Positions 5,566 through 7,013 of a DNA stretch of 7,013 nt are shown one piece after another. Within the stretch, counting starts at the first letter, position 1. The number at the start of each line of letters is the position of its first letter. A model generated the notes under the pieces. It worked only from the letters and a program-made list of their open reading frames with translations. It had not been told where the DNA came from and made no database searches. The position numbers and the translations under genes are program-made. The stretch lies in the NCBI GenBank assembly GCA_002363635.1, contig DEWM01000044.1:1-7013 (forward strand). Reading direction: 5' to 3'. This DNA comes from Caryophanales bacterium UBA3210. Its GTDB lineage: Bacteria; Bacillota_I; Bacilli_A; RFN20; CAG-449.

Positions 5566-5639
5566 AATTTTAAAATATATGAAATATCCTCCTGTTCAAT
5601 AATTGTAAACACTTTCATAATTTTTTGTATTAATTCTTA

Positions 5640-5668
5640 TTCAATTTAAAATGAAGATTTAGTATATT
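5640..5668 (+). promoter_or_regulatory. Candidate promoter of the HPRT-like gene
   Basis: TTCAAT (5640-5645) and TATATT (5663-5668) are 17 nt apart. The predicted start point near 5675 leaves a short leader of about 20 nt ending in the ribosome binding site AGGAGGGG (5683-5690), 3 nt before the ATG. No leader structure is visible. The 128-bp gap also has to hold the divergent acetyltransferase promoter, for which only a TACAAT -10-like box (about 5605-5610, minus strand) is seen. Confidence 0.4.
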
Positions 5669-5693
5669 TTATACACAATGATAGGAGGGGATC

Positions 5694-6245
5694 ATGGAAA
5701 AAGTTATTCTTTGTGAAGAAGAAATTAAAAGCATCACTAGTCTAATTGGCCAGCAGCTTTCAACTCGCTTCAGATTCAATGACTCTCCACCAATTATCAT
5801 TGGCCTTATCGAAGATTCACTTCCATTTACAACAGATTTAGTAAATGAAATGAATATTCCCTTATTACAAGATTACATCCAGATCGGTTCTATCAACGGT
5901 AGTAAGCATTTAGGAACTATGCTAAAGAAAGACGTTTCATTAGACATCTACAAGAAAGATGTAGTTATCGTCGCTACAGTCGTTGATACAGGTATTCAGA
6001 TGCAATATTTATCAGATTACCTCATGAACAAATATAAGCCTACATCAATTACAACAGTAGCGTTAATTGATAAAAAGGCTAACCGCAAAGTTCCTTTTAA
6101 TCTAGATTATTACGGCAAAGAAATAAATACCGACTCTTTCTTAGTAGGCTATGGACTAGATTACCGTGGCTTTGGTCGTAATAGTAAAATCGTGTACATC
6201 CCAACTTCAGCCGAAATAAAGTCATGGGATTCTTACACTAATTAA
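5694..6245 (+). CDS. Hypoxanthine phosphoribosyltransferase homologue with degenerate active site (probable pseudoenzyme)
   Basis: The 183-residue product has the length and overall order of bacterial HPRT, including VILCEEEI (4-11), LIDKK (124-128), FLVGYGLDY (149-157) and an Arg at 162. Key catalytic elements are changed (human HPRT numbering, aligned from memory). The pyrophosphate-loop Lys68-Gly69 is Glu40-Asp41. The Tyr of the flexible Ser-Tyr loop is Ile67. The PRPP-motif acids Glu133-Asp134 are Ala94-Thr95. Thr141 is Gln102. The purine O6-binding Lys165 is Asn136. Retained are the general-base Asp (Asp98 in VVDTG), Phe149, Asp156 and Arg162. The frame is intact and start, promoter and terminator are good, so it is expressed but probably not a normal HPRT. 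A sensory or regulatory role is inference. It is the only plus-strand gene here and uses more C-ending codons (ATC, GTC, TTC) than its neighbours, possibly reflecting transfer or higher expression. Confidence 0.88.
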   Translation: MEKVILCEEEIKSITSLIGQQLSTRFRFNDSPPIIIGLIEDSLPFTTDLVNEMNIPLLQDYIQIGSINGSKHLGTMLKKDVSLDIYKKDVVIVATVVDTGIQMQYLSDYLMNKYKPTSITTVALIDKKANRKVPFNLDYYGKEINTDSFLVGYGLDYRGFGRNSKIVYIPTSAEIKSWDSYTN

Positions 6246-6297
6246 ACATTGCTTGTTATTTCTCCCTAACTATTATTCATTTCAATCAATGTTTAAT
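6241..6297 (+). repeat. 11-bp perfect inverted repeat overlapping the HPRT-like stop codon
   Basis: ATTAAACATTG (6241-6251) and CAATGTTTAAT (6287-6297) are exact reverse complements, separated by 35 nt. The left arm contains the TAA stop of the HPRT-like gene. In the transcript it would close a large loop at the start of the 3' untranslated region. It lacks a U tract. Confidence 0.5.
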
Positions 6298-6308
6298 CCA
6301 AATTAAAT

Positions 6309-6326
6309 GTCTTATTAAGATAAGAC
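6309..6326 (+). other. Small perfect hairpin in the 3' region of the HPRT-like gene
   Basis: GTCTTAT and ATAAGAC pair over 7 bp around the tetraloop TAAG. It lies between the 11-bp inverted repeat and the terminator. It has no U tract of its own, and its role is unknown. Confidence 0.35.
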
Positions 6327-6335
6327 TTAGAATAC

Positions 6336-6365
6336 GAGATTTGTTAATAGCAAATCTCTTTTTTT
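6336..6365 (+). terminator. Rho-independent terminator of the HPRT-like gene
   Basis: GAGATTTG (6336-6343) pairs with CAAATCTC (6351-6358) around a 7-nt loop, followed by seven T (6359-6365). It lies 91 nt past the stop codon and just before the oppositely oriented tyrS terminator. Confidence 0.88.
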
Positions 6366-6367
6366 AT

Positions 6368-6392
6368 AAAAAAACCAGTTATTTCTAACTGG
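6368..6392 (-). terminator. Rho-independent terminator of tyrS
   Basis: On the minus strand CCAGTTA (6392-6386) pairs with TAACTGG (6381-6375) around a GAAA tetraloop, followed by seven T (6374-6368). GNRA-type loop, continuous stem and U tract are all present. It is 13 nt from the tyrS stop codon and is separate from the convergent terminator of the HPRT-like gene. Confidence 0.9.
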
Positions 6393-6405
6393 CTTAATAT
6401 ACTAA

Positions 6406-7013
6406 TTAAAGAACAACTTTCTTAAAGTTCTTTTTACCTTTTTTAACTAAGATACCCTTCTTTAAAGCTGCTTCATCATATCTAACTTTTGAATCAGTAA
6501 CTTTGACATCATCAACACTGACACCACCTTGTTCTACAGCACGTCTAGCGTCACCTCTAGAAGAAGCAAAACCACATTTAACTAAAACTGAACAAATGTC
6601 GATAGAACCATTAAGTAAATCACTAGCTTCTAAATTTAATGTTGGAGCGTTTTCACCATTTCCTGCAGCAAATAAAGATTTAGCCATTTCTTCAGCTTCT
6701 TTATATGCATCTTCTCCATGTATGAAAGTAATAACTTCTTTTGCTAAAGCCTTATGAGCTTCTCTAAGTTCTGGATGTTCCTTATTCTTTCTTTCTAATT
6801 CTTCAATTTCTTCTTTTGATAAGAATGTTAAGAATTTTAAGTAGTCGATAACTTTGCTATCTTCACAGTTAACAAAGAACTGGTACATTTCAAATGGAGA
6901 AGTTTTATTCTTGTCTAACCAAATAGCTTTGCCATTTGTTTTACCAAATTTAGTACCATCTGATTTAGTAAGAAGTGGCATAGTAAACCCATATACAGTT
7001 TTACCTGTTTTCT
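6406..7013 (-). CDS. tyrS: Tyrosyl-tRNA synthetase, C-terminal part (5' end outside window)
   Basis: A class I aminoacyl-tRNA synthetase that charges tRNA-Tyr in the cytoplasm. The last 201 residues are visible; the Rossmann catalytic core with its HIGH-type motif lies beyond the right edge. The visible part opens with the end of the catalytic domain: a GFTMPLLTKSDGTKFGKT stretch at about residues 8-25 carries the KMSKS-equivalent KFGKT (21-25), as in TyrS from many bacteria, followed by the Trp-Leu-Asp and TSPFEMYQFF region (31-46). A helical anticodon-binding region follows to about 125. The C-terminal S4-like RNA-binding domain spans about 137-200, including SSRGDARRAV and the end KKGKKNFKKVV. 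An in-frame Met at 6981 is internal, not the start. The gene ends TAA and is followed by a strong terminator, so it closes its transcription unit. Any T-box leader would lie outside this window. Confidence 0.96.
   Translation of the reverse strand, partial: KTGKTVYGFTMPLLTKSDGTKFGKTNGKAIWLDKNKTSPFEMYQFFVNCEDSKVIDYLKFLTFLSKEEIEELERKNKEHPELREAHKALAKEVITFIHGEDAYKEAEEMAKSLFAAGNGENAPTLNLEASDLLNGSIDICSVLVKCGFASSRGDARRAVEQGGVSVDDVKVTDSKVRYDEAALKKGILVKKGKKNFKKVVL

Noticed and set aside
6503..6757. Plus-strand open frame opposite tyrS
   Set aside because: It is antisense to the S4 and helical regions of a clear tyrosyl-tRNA synthetase and has no family features.
1..7013. TGA read as tryptophan (Mycoplasma-type code)
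   Set aside because: No TGA stop is seen among eight genes, but tryptophan is encoded by TGG and no gene needs TGA read-through; the absence fits AT bias and small sample size.
1..7013. CRISPR array, insertion sequence, tRNA or rRNA gene, phage or toxin-antitoxin genes
   Set aside because: No regularly spaced repeats, transposase-like proteins, terminal repeats or cloverleaf/rRNA sequences were recognised.

Overview
The window looks like chromosome from a low-GC Gram-positive (Bacillota-type) bacterium, probably a host-associated member of the Erysipelotrichia/Mollicutes-like side of Bacilli. This rests on strong AT bias, AGGAGG-type ribosome binding sites, Rho-independent terminators with long U tracts and the gene families present. 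The exact lineage is an inference. Every stop codon seen is TAA or TAG. Tryptophan is encoded by TGG, and nothing requires a non-standard code.

Left part (1-2450, minus strand): an operon-like run made of an M32 metallocarboxypeptidase, a free-methionine-(R)-sulfoxide reductase (GAF fold) overlapping it by 8 nt, a small Lys/Ala/Thr-rich single-span membrane protein, and a second small N-terminally anchored protein cut by the window edge. The spacing indicates co-transcription and translational coupling. A candidate promoter lies just upstream of the peptidase.

Middle (2439-4470, minus strand): a UraA-type NCS2 nucleobase permease. Its roughly 180-nt leader carries a textbook terminator hairpin just before the ribosome binding site, so transcription attenuation is likely. 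Downstream of the permease terminator, and in front of the peptidase operon, is an RNA element that folds as a purine (guanine-type) riboswitch aptamer. It has its own terminator and a plausible antiterminator. Its loops and two junction positions depart from the consensus, and a second terminator follows it, so it has no obvious purine gene to control.

Right part (4467-7013): a minus-strand pair (GNAT acetyltransferase, then a YqiA-like alpha/beta hydrolase overlapping it by 14 nt); a lone plus-strand gene for a hypoxanthine phosphoribosyltransferase homologue that has lost most catalytic motifs but keeps part of the base pocket; and the C-terminal part of tyrosyl-tRNA synthetase on the minus strand. 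The last two genes converge on two separate terminators.

The main points of interest are the variant, apparently orphan purine-riboswitch-like element, the probable HPRT pseudoenzyme, and the unclassified attenuator leader of the permease. Together they suggest nucleobase sensing in this region, but a functional link between them is only a hypothesis.
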